Source of the DNA: Pseudomonadota bacterium
Lineage (GTDB): Bacteria > Pseudomonadota > Alphaproteobacteria > GCA-2731375
Assembly (NCBI GenBank): GCA_027623205.1
Contig: JAQBYC010000001.1
Span: forward strand, 64,121 to 128,120
Direction of reading: 5' to 3'
Length of the DNA stretch: 64,000 bases
Under the pieces are notes generated by a model. That model had not been told where the DNA came from, did no database searches, and saw nothing but the letters and a program-made list of their open reading frames with translations. How positions within the stretch are numbered: the stretch's first letter is position 1; every line of letters begins with the position of its first letter. The translations under genes and the position numbers were made by a program. Below are positions 7,828 to 17,032 of the stretch, in pieces.

Positions 7828-8205
7828 CTAGACGGCCCCGTCAGCCTCGTATTCGGTTTCGGTCATAAAAATGGGGGAATTCTCTAAATCAATAAAATTC
7901 AGCTCATCCTTGTACATTTCACGGCCCGCCGCGCGGCCGTCGTCGCTGCCGGTGGCAGCTATAAAATGCGGCAGATCATCCCACCAGACCACGGCGACGC
8001 CATCATAATCTTCCGGTCCGCCGCGTGATCGGTTGATCCGCGCTGCCTCGGGACCTGTTTTAGAATGCCATTGCTGATATTTACGCGCCCCGAATGCCTT
8101 CATATTGCGGGTCATCAGCGGACCGTGATTCTCGCGCCAATAGCGCTGAAATTCTTCCCGACTCAATTCTGGACGGCGCCGCAGACAGAAAACCAAGGTC
8201 AGCAT
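7828..8205 (-). CDS. EthD-domain protein
   Basis: A 125-residue small dimeric alpha/beta-barrel protein. The opening LTLVFCLRRRPELSREEF with YWRENHGPL is the EthD signature. The family includes accessory proteins and isomerase- or monooxygenase-like enzymes in degradation pathways; the role here is unknown. The start at 8205 gives MLTLVFCLRRRP, the usual N-terminus; the ORF extends to 8226. It is separated from hprK by 90 bases and is likely its own unit. Confidence 0.78.
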   Translation of the reverse strand: MLTLVFCLRRRPELSREEFQRYWRENHGPLMTRNMKAFGARKYQQWHSKTGPEAARINRSRGGPEDYDGVAVVWWDDLPHFIAATGSDDGRAAGREMYKDELNFIDLENSPIFMTETEYEADGAV

Positions 8206-8584
8206 GATGCCAATTGTCCTTTCCAATGAACAGTTTCAAGACCGAGTGCCGCTACAGAGAGCAAATTTCAATTAATCGGGGTCGCTCTCGCGACTTAAGT
8301 AATTGGTTCAATCGCTCCAGTCTTAAAGGGTCCGGGCATATTTTAAGGAAACAGGCCCCGGGGCCGAAGTGTTCTTATTGCCAGCGCTGTCCCATACCGC
8401 CTGAAGCGGGCCCAGCCACGACCAAGCGTATGCCTATTTGGCAGTGGGAATTATCATAGTGCGGCGGGTCAATATCAAGGGCCATTGGTATAAACGGCCC
8501 TCAGCTTTGCAGGTTTGCCGCCGCCATGATAGAGGATCAGCGGCAATGCACATTGCAATTTGGCTGACCGGGCAGGAGGTAGGC
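8206..8584. other. 379-base intergenic region holding dispersed-repeat copy 2
   Basis: It lies between the divergent EthD and MaoC genes. The left third is the dispersed repeat; the rest should hold the promoter of the MaoC pair. An AGGAGGT ribosome site ends a few bases before the ATG at 8585. I see no additional gene. Confidence 0.5.
8266..8340. repeat. Dispersed two-hairpin intergenic element, copy 2 (lacks hairpin 2)
   Basis: Shares TTCAATTAAT, the stem GTCGC (8281-8285)/GCGAC (8290-8294) with loop TCTC, and CTTAAGTAATTGGTTCAAT with copy 1. The downstream CAAATGTGC palindrome is not preserved; sequence diverges after the TCCGGGCAT segment. Confidence 0.7.
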
Positions 8585-9067
8585 ATGAAGTATTTTGAAG
8601 ATATTGAATTGGGCGAGGTATGGGACCTTGGCAGTCGCGCGGTTAGCGAAGCCGAAATCATTGAATTTGCAACGCAGTATGACCCGCAGCCGTTTCACAT
8701 TGACGCCGCCCTTGCCGAACAGGGTTTTTTTGGCGGTTTGATCGCCTCCGGCTGGCATACGTGCGCCATCTTCATGGGCCTTTTGGCCGATTTCATCAAG
8801 GCTCGGAAATTGGCTAGCATGGGCGCGCCCGGGATTGAGCATTGTCGTTGGTTGGTGCCGGTGCGGCCCGGCGATGTGCTGCATGGACGTACCACGGTGC
8901 TGGCGTTGCGGCCCTCGCGCAGCAAGCCAATGGGCCTGGTGACCTGCCGTACCGAGCTTGTCAATCAGCGCGGTGCGAAAGTCGCTCAATTGCAAGGCGT
9001 CGGCATGTATAGTTGTCGCCCGGCGGCAGACGCCCGAGCGACTGCGGCGGTAGGCGGTTTGATATGA
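8585..9067 (+). CDS. MaoC-type hot-dog dehydratase/hydratase (first of tandem pair)
   Basis: A 160-residue single hot-dog domain protein of the MaoC/(R)-hydratase group, which typically hydrates or dehydrates acyl-CoA thioesters. KYFEDIELGE opens the fold; the active-site region YDPQPFHID (Asp and His) is followed by GGLIASGWHTCAIFM and RWLVPVRPGD. The start at 8585 is set by the strong AGGAGGT five to six bases upstream. It overlaps the next gene, a close paralogue, by 4 bases (ATGA), so the two may form a heteromer. Confidence 0.88.
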   Translation: MKYFEDIELGEVWDLGSRAVSEAEIIEFATQYDPQPFHIDAALAEQGFFGGLIASGWHTCAIFMGLLADFIKARKLASMGAPGIEHCRWLVPVRPGDVLHGRTTVLALRPSRSKPMGLVTCRTELVNQRGAKVAQLQGVGMYSCRPAADARATAAVGGLI

Positions 9068-9525
9068 TTTATCTGGAGGATATCGTTGTCGGTCAGGAAC
9101 GTGAATTCGGCTGTTATGAAGTGACAGAAGAAGAAGTCATGGATTTTGCCAGACGTTATGACGATCAACCTTTCCATATTGACAAGGAAGCCGCCAAGGA
9201 CAGCATTTATGGCGGCTTGATCGCCTCCGGTTGGCATACGTGCGCCATGTTCATGCGGATGGCCTGTGATGCCCAGTCTGGACAGCATCAAATGGCGATG
9301 ATGGGGTCGCCTGGCTTTGACGATCTGAAATGGCTGCGGCCGGTCCGTCCTGGCGATGTCCTATCCGCACGCAGCAAAATACTGTCCGCCAGGCCGTCCG
9401 ACAACAAGCCCGATCGTGGTACGGTGCGGATACAAATATGGGTCCTTAACCAGAACGGCGAAGTTGTGATGGAGATGACCAGCATGGGCCGTTATCTCCG
9501 CCGGCCCGATAATTTCGACGCGTAA
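9064..9525 (+). CDS. MaoC-type hot-dog dehydratase/hydratase (second of tandem pair)
   Basis: A 153-residue paralogue of the preceding protein, with the same landmarks: IYLEDIVVGQ, RYDDQPFHID with the catalytic Asp and His, GGLIASGWHTCAMFM and KWLRPVRPGD. Both copies keep the catalytic pair, unlike one-active-subunit pairs. The start ATG at 9064 overlaps the upstream TGA, indicating translational coupling. Substrate unknown. Confidence 0.88.
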   Translation: MIYLEDIVVGQEREFGCYEVTEEEVMDFARRYDDQPFHIDKEAAKDSIYGGLIASGWHTCAMFMRMACDAQSGQHQMAMMGSPGFDDLKWLRPVRPGDVLSARSKILSARPSDNKPDRGTVRIQIWVLNQNGEVVMEMTSMGRYLRRPDNFDA

Positions 9526-9614
9526 GGTGGAATTGAAGACGCCCCGCATGGGACGTGGCATACTATGTGAAATGAAACTGCGAAAATCGCACGGCAACTG
9601 GGGGACAATTGAAT

Positions 9615-10286
9615 ATGGGAACGGACATCACATTGACCGCCGAAGATGGTCATACTTTAGGTGCCTATCGGGCCGATCCGGAGGGTAAGGCCCGTGGCGG
9701 CATTATCGTCATTCAAGAGATTTTTGGCGTTAACGGCCATATTCGCGAAACCTGCGATCGTTTCGCCGGCGAAGGCTATCTTGCCATTGCTCCGGCTCTG
9801 TACGACCGCACTGACACTAGGAATTGCTCGCTTGGCTACACGCCCGATGATATTGCCATTGGCCGCGATTTGAAGGATACCTTTTCCTGGGATCTTTCGA
9901 TACTGGATTTGAAAGCCGCGCTTGAAGTGATGCAGGGCGAAGGCCTCAAGGTCGGTACCGTGGGCTATTGCTGGGGTGGCACGATTTCCTATCTTGCCGG
10001 CACACGCCTGCCGGTAGCTGCGTCGGTTGTCTATTACGGCGGTCAGATCATGCCTTATGTGGATGAAAAGGAAGGCTGTCCACTGTTGCTGCATTTCGGC
10101 GAGCATGACAAGGGCATTCCCTTGGACGACGTGGCGGCGATTGGCAAGGCCCATCCCGATGCCGCGGTGCATATCTACGACGCCGATCATGGTTTCAACT
10201 GCGACCATCGAGGCTCTTACAACCAAGCAGCGGCCGATCTGGCCCGTCAGCGCACCATGGAATTGTTCGCACGACAGCTGGGTTAG
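9615..10286 (+). CDS. Dienelactone hydrolase family protein
   Basis: A 223-residue alpha/beta hydrolase. The Cys nucleophile lies in VGYCWGGTISY, the acid near LHFGEHDKGIP, and the His in YDADHGFNCDHR, giving the Cys-Asp-His triad of dienelactone hydrolases. The family acts on lactones and esters from aromatic degradation but is often broadly annotated. GGGGGA nine bases upstream supports the ATG at 9615 over TTG at 9609. A second family member is at 49045-49707. Confidence 0.88.
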   Translation: MGTDITLTAEDGHTLGAYRADPEGKARGGIIVIQEIFGVNGHIRETCDRFAGEGYLAIAPALYDRTDTRNCSLGYTPDDIAIGRDLKDTFSWDLSILDLKAALEVMQGEGLKVGTVGYCWGGTISYLAGTRLPVAASVVYYGGQIMPYVDEKEGCPLLLHFGEHDKGIPLDDVAAIGKAHPDAAVHIYDADHGFNCDHRGSYNQAAADLARQRTMELFARQLG

Positions 10287-10446
10287 ACTATTTTCAACGC
10301 AGCTTGAAGCTTTGCCGGCCCAGACCGACACGGCGGCTTGAGAATTGCTGGGAACACATCGCTTCACGTCTGGGTGAGCGGCCGCCACAAAGTCATACCT
10401 ATTCCCTATGATGGCCACCAAAGCCACTAATCAGGGAGTGTTTACC

Positions 10447-10932
10447 GTGCCATTGCTTCGAAATTGCGCCCGAATTCTGGGATTACTAGCCGCTCTCGTT
10501 CTGTTTCCGCTAGCGGGGCATGCCGATCAGGGCTTTCCCTATGCCGGCATTCAGGTGATCAATTGCCAGAAAAATTTTAAGGCGTTGTTTAATGACCTGG
10601 AGGCGGCGGTGCGTAAACATCGCATGGGCGTCGTGGGCCGCGCCTCCGCCTCCATGGGCGCCGCCCAACGGGGGATTGAGATACCAGGCAATGCTGTCTT
10701 TGGCGTCTTCCGCAATGACTTTGCCGTGCGCATGTTGCGGGCCAGCGTGCCAGCAGGGATCGAAGCGCCGTTGCGCTTCTATGTCACCCAAAATAGTGAT
10801 GACACCGCGCAGCTCAGTTACCGCCGCCCCTCCGACGTGTTCAAGCCGTACGGCAACGCCGAACTCGACGCCATGGCGACTGAACTGGACATTATTTTTA
10901 GCAAAATCGCCAAAGATGCGGTCGCCAATTAG
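10447..10932 (+). CDS. Secreted DUF302-domain protein
   Basis: About 161 residues, starting with a signal peptide: LLRNCAR, then the hydrophobic ILGLLAALVLFPLAGHA with a likely cleavage after GHA. The mature part fits the DUF302 fold (FKALFNDLEAAVRKHRMGVV ... LRFYVTQNSDDTAQLSYRRP). The function of DUF302 is not established. The start is uncertain: CAGGGAG lies 8 bases before the GTG at 10447, giving a compact signal peptide; ATG codons at 10408/10411 lack a ribosome site. Monocistronic in appearance. Confidence 0.75.
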   Translation: MPLLRNCARILGLLAALVLFPLAGHADQGFPYAGIQVINCQKNFKALFNDLEAAVRKHRMGVVGRASASMGAAQRGIEIPGNAVFGVFRNDFAVRMLRASVPAGIEAPLRFYVTQNSDDTAQLSYRRPSDVFKPYGNAELDAMATELDIIFSKIAKDAVAN

Positions 10933-11020
10933 AGCAATTTCGAAGTTAACTGAAGTGGCCGCTCGCCTGGCCATTATGGGCGATGAACCAGAACGATACC
11001 GCTACGCTGGCAACCGACGA

Positions 11021-12652
11021 TTATAGCTGTTCTTTCGCCCGTGCCAGTTCAGCCGCCGCCGCATGGATGGCCGCAAGCAAGGTTGGCGCGATATGTTCGG
11101 CGGGAAGTTGATCAAGTGCCCCCAGGGATCTTAAGGTGGATTCCGCGGTACCGGACAATCCGGCCAGAAAACAGGCGACACCATTGGATGTCGTGCGGGT
11201 CAAAATTTCCTCGATCGCCAAGGCCGCGCTGGTATCAACATGCGCGGCGTCGGTAAAATCATAGATCATCGCCTCGTGCCCCAATACAGCCGTGCCAACC
11301 CGCTGACTTAATTCGCGGGCCGAAGCGTACGAGAATCTGCCCCGCAGAAATACCAGGCCGATCTTTCCGTCCAATTTCTCCAATGCCTTTCGCTCCGCAG
11401 TCCCCAGGTGATGGTCGTTCTCGGGAATGGCGAGCGCGGTTACGCCCTTCATTTCTTCCGTTTCCATCCATCTTGCGGTGGCGAAGCCGGCAAGAATCAG
11501 ACCTACGGCGACGGCCGTGATGAGGTCAACAAACACCGTGAGCCCCAGGGTCGCCAACATTACAAGAACCTTGTCGCGCGGCGCACGGTGGCATCGTCGG
11601 ATATAACCCCAATCGATAATATCCCAGCCCACTTTCATTAAAATACCGGCCAGGACTGCGTGCGGCACTTTTTCCGCCAGGGGGCCAAGGCCAAGGGCCA
11701 AGGCCAACAGGATGAGCGCGTGCAGGGCGCCGGAAAGCGGTGTCCTCCCTCCGGCGCGGACGTTGACGACGGTGCGCATGGTCGCGCCGGCGCCCGGCAG
11801 ACCGCCAATCAGTCCCGCCACCATGTTGCCGATGCCTTGACCGATCAATTCACGATTCGAATTGTGCCGCGTGCGCGTGATGGAATCAGCTACCAGCGAG
11901 GTCAAAAGACTGTCGATCGATCCGAGCAATGCCAACACGAAAGCCGGCTGGACGATAGACGGCAAATCGATAATGGCGAACAATGGGAGGTGCAGGTCCG
12001 GCAGCCCGGTCGGGACATTGCCGATGACGGGTGCTCCGTCGAACACAAACAGGCCCAACATCGTGCCGACGGCCAGGGCCACAAGAGGTGGCGGCACGAC
12101 GGTCCGCAGCCGCGCCGGCCAAAGGACCATCATGGCCAGGGCAAAGCATGCGATGATCAACGCGTCACTGTTGATATGGCTGGCCAGATTGGCCCATTCC
12201 TTGATCGCGCCGACCGGACCGCCCGTCACCGCCGGCATACCCACAAAAGGCAGGGTCTGGATCAGGATAATGATCACGCCAATCCCGGACATGAAGCCGG
12301 AAACCACGGAATAGGGTGTATAGGATACAAACCGGCCGACACGCAAAAACCCGAACGTCATCTGTAAAAAGCCGCCTAGAAAGACGATTGCGAACGCGTC
12401 GGCCAGGTTTCCTCCATGTTCGGCCACCACCGCGCCCATGACCACGGTCATCGGACCCGTCGGACCCGATACCTGAGCCGGGGTGCCGCCGAACACGGCG
12501 GCGAAAAAGCCCACGGCGATGGCCCCGTAAAGTCCTGCGATGGCGCCAACACCAGAGGCCACGCCGAAGGCCAAGGCCAGCGGCAGCGCGACCACGGCGG
12601 CTGTAACACCGCCGAAAACATCGCCGCGAAGCGTGTTGAAGGAATAAGACAC
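11021..12652 (-). CDS. SulP-family anion transporter with STAS domain
   Basis: A 543-residue inner-membrane carrier. About ten to fourteen hydrophobic helices include the SulP signature region VVALPLALAFGVASGVGAIA and VSGPTGPMTVV. A cytoplasmic STAS domain occupies roughly 420-540 (MIYDFTDAAHVDTSAALAIE). SulP proteins move sulfate, bicarbonate or related anions; the substrate cannot be assigned. It lies 105 bases downstream of the Pit gene on the same strand. Confidence 0.9.
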   Translation of the reverse strand: MSYSFNTLRGDVFGGVTAAVVALPLALAFGVASGVGAIAGLYGAIAVGFFAAVFGGTPAQVSGPTGPMTVVMGAVVAEHGGNLADAFAIVFLGGFLQMTFGFLRVGRFVSYTPYSVVSGFMSGIGVIIILIQTLPFVGMPAVTGGPVGAIKEWANLASHINSDALIIACFALAMMVLWPARLRTVVPPPLVALAVGTMLGLFVFDGAPVIGNVPTGLPDLHLPLFAIIDLPSIVQPAFVLALLGSIDSLLTSLVADSITRTRHNSNRELIGQGIGNMVAGLIGGLPGAGATMRTVVNVRAGGRTPLSGALHALILLALALGLGPLAEKVPHAVLAGILMKVGWDIIDWGYIRRCHRAPRDKVLVMLATLGLTVFVDLITAVAVGLILAGFATARWMETEEMKGVTALAIPENDHHLGTAERKALEKLDGKIGLVFLRGRFSYASARELSQRVGTAVLGHEAMIYDFTDAAHVDTSAALAIEEILTRTTSNGVACFLAGLSGTAESTLRSLGALDQLPAEHIAPTLLAAIHAAAAELARAKEQL

Positions 12653-12757
12653 CGGCCCGCTCCTTACAAACCAGCAGGAAATCTAGATTATGCCATACCG
12701 TTTCCCAAATACAGGATTACCGGGACGGGTCGGTCCCCAATACCAAACAACCACTGC

Positions 12758-14236
12758 TTAAAAGCCCTGGATGGTCTGTAAAATCCAGAAGATGGTTCCA
12801 GCAAGGGCGGCTGAAGCGGGCACGGTGATTACCCAGGCGGCCGCGATGGTGGCCAAGTGCGCGCGCCGGACCAGCTTGCGCCGCTGTGCGCGCGCCGTCT
12901 GATCTTCGCCGCCGTTTTTTTCGCCCGCGCCATCAAATCGGCCATGATTTATGTGGGTGCGCCGCGCGGTATGCCATTCCCGGTAAAAACCCACGCCGAA
13001 CACCGCCCCGACGGCGATATGGGTGGAACTGACAGGCAAACCCAGGGCCGACGCGATGATGACGGTGATCGCCGCCGACAAGGCCACGCAATAGGCCCGC
13101 ATGGGATTCATTCGGGTAATTTGCTGGCCGACCATACGTATCAGCTTGGGCCCGAACAAAAGCAGACCGGCCGATATGCCGGCGGCGCCGATGAACATGA
13201 CCCAGGCAGGAATTTCCACTATTGCCGCCACCTGTCCGGATTCCGCAGCTCCAACAATGGCCGCCAGGGGACCGACGGCGTTCGCCACATCGTTGGAACC
13301 ATGCGCGAAGGACAGCAGTGCGGCGGAACAGATCAAAGGTATGGTGAACAAGGAGCGCAGGGATTTATTTCGATTTTCCATGCCTTGGGCTTGCTTGCGG
13401 ATGAGCGGATTGACAATGACATAGGCTGCGGCGAAAACCGCCACGCCGATTGCAGCGATAACCCAGGCATCGGGTTGCCAGATCCGCTTCAGACCCTTCA
13501 TCACCAGATAGGCGGAAAACACGCCGGCCATCAAAGCCACCAGGACCGGCACCCAGCGCTTGGCGCCGGCAATCTTGTCGTCGCGATAGATGATGTTAGC
13601 CTTAATGAAGGCCAGAAAGGCCGCGGCTATGACCCCGCCCAGGACAGGTGAGATCACCCATGAGGCCGCGATCATGCCCATCTTCGGCCAATTTATCACG
13701 CTGAAGCCGACTGCAACGATACCCGCACCGACCACACCGCCAACAATGGAATGGGTGGTCGAAACCGGCGCATTCAACATGGTCGCGATATTGACCCACA
13801 GGGCTGCCGCCAGCAGGGCGGACAGCATGCTCCAGATGAACATATCGGAACTGGGAAAATCAGACGGGGCGATAATGCCTTTGGCAATGGTCTTGACCAC
13901 GTCGCCGCCCGCGACAATGGCGCCCATGGTCTCGAATATGGAGGCGATGATTAGCGCGCCCAGCATGGTCAAGGCACGGGAGCCGACCGCCGCGCCCACA
14001 TTGTTGGCGACGTCATTGGCGCCAATATTCAGCGCCATATAACCACCGATGATGCCGGCCACGATCACAACGGTACGCTGTTCTCCGCCGGCGCTGGCAA
14101 TCGTTACGCCAACCCATACGATCAACAAAAATAACAGCGCCAAGCCCAATTTTGTTACTGGTCGGGCCTGTTCCAGCATAGCGGCACCGATCCGGTCAAA
14201 CTTGGCCAGATCCTTGCTCAGTGTCTCTTTATACAT
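12758..14236 (-). CDS. Inorganic phosphate transporter, Pit/Pho4 family
   Basis: A 492-residue low-affinity phosphate symporter. The two inverted halves each carry the family motif: MALNIGANDVANNVGAAVGS in the N-terminal half and FAHGSNDVANAVGP in the C-terminal half, with PVSTTHSIVG and PVSSTHIAVG as paired repeats. Two blocks of helices flank a central hydrophilic loop, and a long charged loop precedes the last helix. The start MYKETLSKD at 14236 is preferred to 14281, which would add a Cys/Gly-rich extension. Confidence 0.92.
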   Translation of the reverse strand: MYKETLSKDLAKFDRIGAAMLEQARPVTKLGLALLFLLIVWVGVTIASAGGEQRTVVIVAGIIGGYMALNIGANDVANNVGAAVGSRALTMLGALIIASIFETMGAIVAGGDVVKTIAKGIIAPSDFPSSDMFIWSMLSALLAAALWVNIATMLNAPVSTTHSIVGGVVGAGIVAVGFSVINWPKMGMIAASWVISPVLGGVIAAAFLAFIKANIIYRDDKIAGAKRWVPVLVALMAGVFSAYLVMKGLKRIWQPDAWVIAAIGVAVFAAAYVIVNPLIRKQAQGMENRNKSLRSLFTIPLICSAALLSFAHGSNDVANAVGPLAAIVGAAESGQVAAIVEIPAWVMFIGAAGISAGLLLFGPKLIRMVGQQITRMNPMRAYCVALSAAITVIIASALGLPVSSTHIAVGAVFGVGFYREWHTARRTHINHGRFDGAGEKNGGEDQTARAQRRKLVRRAHLATIAAAWVITVPASAALAGTIFWILQTIQGF

Positions 14237-14371
14237 AACGCCTGCGCCCCCGCGCCCGCATCCCCAAAACAGCGCCTGCACGAAACAAGCGGCCGCTTTT
14301 CAATGAGCGAAATCTATATGCAGGCGCCCGAACCGCCCATGCGGCAGATGGCCACACCTCGCTTGCCGACG

Positions 14372-15979
14372 TCAGGCCGCCTTGGGCGCCGCACGCCTGA
14401 CGCTGTCATCCACATGATCGTCGTATTGGGCAAAGTTCTCGCGGAAGCGGGCAACCAGGTCCTGGGCTTGTGCATCGTAGGCGGCGCCATCCGCCCAGGT
14501 GCCGCGCGGATCAAGAATTTCGGTGGGTACGCCGGGGCAGGCTTCGGGTACCATCAGGCCAAAATTCTCGTCTTCGCGGAATGACCCGCTGGCCAATTGA
14601 CCTTCCAGCGCCGCGCTTAACAAAGCCCGGGTATACTGGATCGGCATGCGATAGCCGGTACCATAAATGCCCCCGGTCCAACCGGTATTGACCAGCCAGC
14701 AATTGACGCCGTGCTGGGCGATACGGTCGCGCAGCATGTTGCCATAGACGCTTGGATGGCGCGGCATGAAGGGGGCGCCGAAACAGGTGGAGAAGGTCGC
14801 CTGTGGCTCGCTACCCACGCCTTTTTCAGTGCCAGCGACCTTTGCCGTATAGCCCGAGAGGAAGTGGTACATGGCCTGTTCCGGCGTCAACCGCGACAAG
14901 GGCGGCAAGACGCCAAAGGCATCCGCCGTCAACATCACCACGTTGCGTGGATGTCCGGCGGTACCGCTGGCCGAGATATTGGGAATAAAGTCCAGGGGAT
15001 AGGAGGCCCGGGTGTTTTCCGTCAAGCTGCCGTCGTTGAGATCCAGGTAGCGCGTGTCCGGATCCATCACGACATTTTCCAGAACCGTGCCAAAACGCCG
15101 GGTGGTGGCGAAAATCTCAGGCTCCGCCTCTGCCGACAAATTGATCACTTTGGCGTAGCAGCCGCCTTCGAAATTGAACAGGCCGTTGGTGCTCCAACCA
15201 TGTTCATCATCCCCGACCAGTTGCCGGTTGGGATCCGCCGACAGGGTGGTTTTACCCGTGCCGGACAGGCCAAAAAATATCGCCGATCCGCCATCCGCGC
15301 CGACATTGACGGAACAATGCATGGGCAAGACATCCTGGGCCGGCAACAGGTAATTCAGAATTGAGAACACGGACTTCTTGATTTCGCCAGCGTAGGACGT
15401 ACCGCCAATGAGGACCATCCTCCGTGCGAACGAAGCCAGAATATAGGTGCCCGAACGCAGGCCCGGTGTGCCCGGTGGCGCCTCCAACCCGGGCGCTTGC
15501 AGAATGGTGAACTGCGGTTGAAAATGAGCCAGTTCGTCCGCCGTCGGCTGGATGAACATGTTGCGGGCGAACAAGGTATGCCATGCCTGTTCCGTGACGA
15601 TGCGCACGCCCAGGCGATGGCGTTTGTCAGCACCGGCCCAGACGTCCTGCACATGCAGGTCCCGGCCCTCGTAATGTGCGAGATGCGCCTTCAGGACGGC
15701 GTCGAATTCGGCAGGCTCGATCGGTTTGTTGACCGGGCCCCAATCGATATTTGCCTCGCTGACGGCTTCGCGTACGATGAACTTGTCATTGGCGGAACGG
15801 CCTGTATGGACACCTGTGTGGCAGACGAGGGCGCCACCTTGGCTTAATTCAGCCTCGCCACCGAGCAGCGCCATCTGGCAAAGCGCCGGCGTCTCCAAAT
15901 TCCAATACTGCTTGCCAGAATTGACTATACCCTGCGTATCAAGCCCGTGGCGGCTGACATTAGTTCCAATTTGCCTCAC
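14372..15979 (-). CDS. pckA: Phosphoenolpyruvate carboxykinase (ATP)
   Basis: Converts oxaloacetate and ATP to PEP, the entry to gluconeogenesis, and feeds PEP to the PTS. Clear ATP-type motifs: [14 protein letters not shown], the kinase-1a P-loop [15 protein letters not shown], and the kinase-2/metal region VGDDEHGW. The start is a GTG at 15979 with TTGGGAG six bases upstream, giving 535 residues, the normal family length; longer ATG starts add an unrelated basic extension. In Rhizobiales pckA lies next to chvI-chvG; here a HugZ-like gene and a MATE gene lie between. Confidence 0.96.
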   Translation of the reverse strand: MRQIGTNVSRHGLDTQGIVNSGKQYWNLETPALCQMALLGGEAELSQGGALVCHTGVHTGRSANDKFIVREAVSEANIDWGPVNKPIEPAEFDAVLKAHLAHYEGRDLHVQDVWAGADKRHRLGVRIVTEQAWHTLFARNMFIQPTADELAHFQPQFTILQAPGLEAPPGTPGLRSGTYILASFARRMVLIGGTSYAGEIKKSVFSILNYLLPAQDVLPMHCSVNVGADGGSAIFFGLSGTGKTTLSADPNRQLVGDDEHGWSTNGLFNFEGGCYAKVINLSAEAEPEIFATTRRFGTVLENVVMDPDTRYLDLNDGSLTENTRASYPLDFIPNISASGTAGHPRNVVMLTADAFGVLPPLSRLTPEQAMYHFLSGYTAKVAGTEKGVGSEPQATFSTCFGAPFMPRHPSVYGNMLRDRIAQHGVNCWLVNTGWTGGIYGTGYRMPIQYTRALLSAALEGQLASGSFREDENFGLMVPEACPGVPTEILDPRGTWADGAAYDAQAQDLVARFRENFAQYDDHVDDSVRRAAPKAA

Positions 15980-16251
15980 TGCATTCTCCCAAGAGACGAC
16001 AAAATGTCCACCGACGCAAAACCGACAGACCCAAGTGTTGAACCGATTTCGAAACCGGCGCCAATGCGCCCGCCTTTTTGAAGACTGCCCCATTTGCAAG
16101 ATAGGCGGCAATGGCTGGTGTGGCAACAATGGGGATGTGCAAAATGTGGCAATACATGCACTTTATGCGCTAATTTAGCGCGGAATGATGCCTGACGCCA
16201 TGCATCTGGCGGCCTGCCTGCGACTATGGCCCTTACCTGCGGCTATAGCCC
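15980..16251. other. pckA upstream region with palindrome and 19-base tandem duplication
   Basis: This 272-base gap holds a 15-base near-perfect palindrome, GCGCTAA-T-TTAGCGC (16167-16181), about 190 bases before the pckA start. It also holds two GTGGCAA direct repeats 26 bases apart (16120 and 16146). Any of these could be operator sequence for pckA; no regulator is assigned. Confidence 0.45.
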
Positions 16252-16261
16252 TTACCTGCGG
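16224..16261. repeat. 19-base tandem duplication at the HugZ-like gene stop
   Basis: CTATGGCCCTTACCTGCGG (16224-16242) is followed at once by the same sequence with one change (16243-16261). The second copy contains the TAA stop of the minus-strand HugZ-like gene. Confidence 0.85.
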
Positions 16262-16971
16262 GCGGCCTGAGTCAGGGCGGCAAATTGTTGTCGTAGCGAA
16301 TCGGCATCGCTTACCGGGGCAGGGAAATCCAACCGCAGCACCTCGCCCTCCCGGCGCAAATCGCAACCTTCCGGATCACAACCCGTCAAGACCCAGCCGG
16401 TTTCCTTCGCCCCCCGCAAAACTTGCGCATAAAGTTGGACGGCGTCGCGATGATCTCCGTTCATCTGGCTGACGGCACTGGCCTCCCAGTATTTCATCTC
16501 GTGCACGCCGGGTTCCAGATATAGCAATGTGCTCTTGTCGATCCATTCAATCCTGCCGAACCCGGCCACCAGATGGCCGCGTGTCACCGCGAGGCGATAA
16601 AAGGCAAAATCAGCAAAATCCACATAACCGGCGGCATCCCTGTGCCGGGCCAAAAAACGTTGCCGGAGATGGCCGTCATTGCTGCGTACGGCACGTCCCG
16701 CGACGCTGACCCGCGCGCCCGCCAAGGGAGAGGCCAAGCCCCGGGTACCATCGAATAACAGGGAAACCCGGTTGTCGGCGGCAATATTGCGCGCATGTTC
16801 AGCCAGATCGGAAAGCAGCAGGATAGGCGAAGCGTCGTAGTCCGCCGCCACCAATACCAACGAGGTCAGCGGATAGCCATCATCGGGCATGATGGTGCCC
16901 AGCGCGGCCCAATCGTGGCGCCGCATCAGATTTCGGGCCAGGGCGGCGGCCGGCTGATTTGGTTCAGTCAT
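16252..16971 (-). CDS. HugZ-like pyridoxamine 5'-phosphate oxidase-fold protein
   Basis: A 239-residue protein with an N-terminal split-barrel flavin or heme-binding domain (ALARNLMRRHDWAALGTIMP ... PILLLSDLAEHARNIAADNR) and a C-terminal DUF2470-type domain (QMNGDHRDAVQLYAQ). HugZ proteins bind and degrade heme; annotation as heme oxygenase is not secure without the C-terminal heme His being tested. Convergent with nothing; divergent from the MATE gene with a 61-base gap. Confidence 0.82.
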   Translation of the reverse strand: MTEPNQPAAALARNLMRRHDWAALGTIMPDDGYPLTSLVLVAADYDASPILLLSDLAEHARNIAADNRVSLLFDGTRGLASPLAGARVSVAGRAVRSNDGHLRQRFLARHRDAAGYVDFADFAFYRLAVTRGHLVAGFGRIEWIDKSTLLYLEPGVHEMKYWEASAVSQMNGDHRDAVQLYAQVLRGAKETGWVLTGCDPEGCDLRREGEVLRLDFPAPVSDADSLRQQFAALTQAARR

Positions 16972-17032
16972 AGGATTGTTCCATGGCTATTCCGATGAAA
17001 GCCGAATATAGAGCAATTTCCGCGTCATTCCG

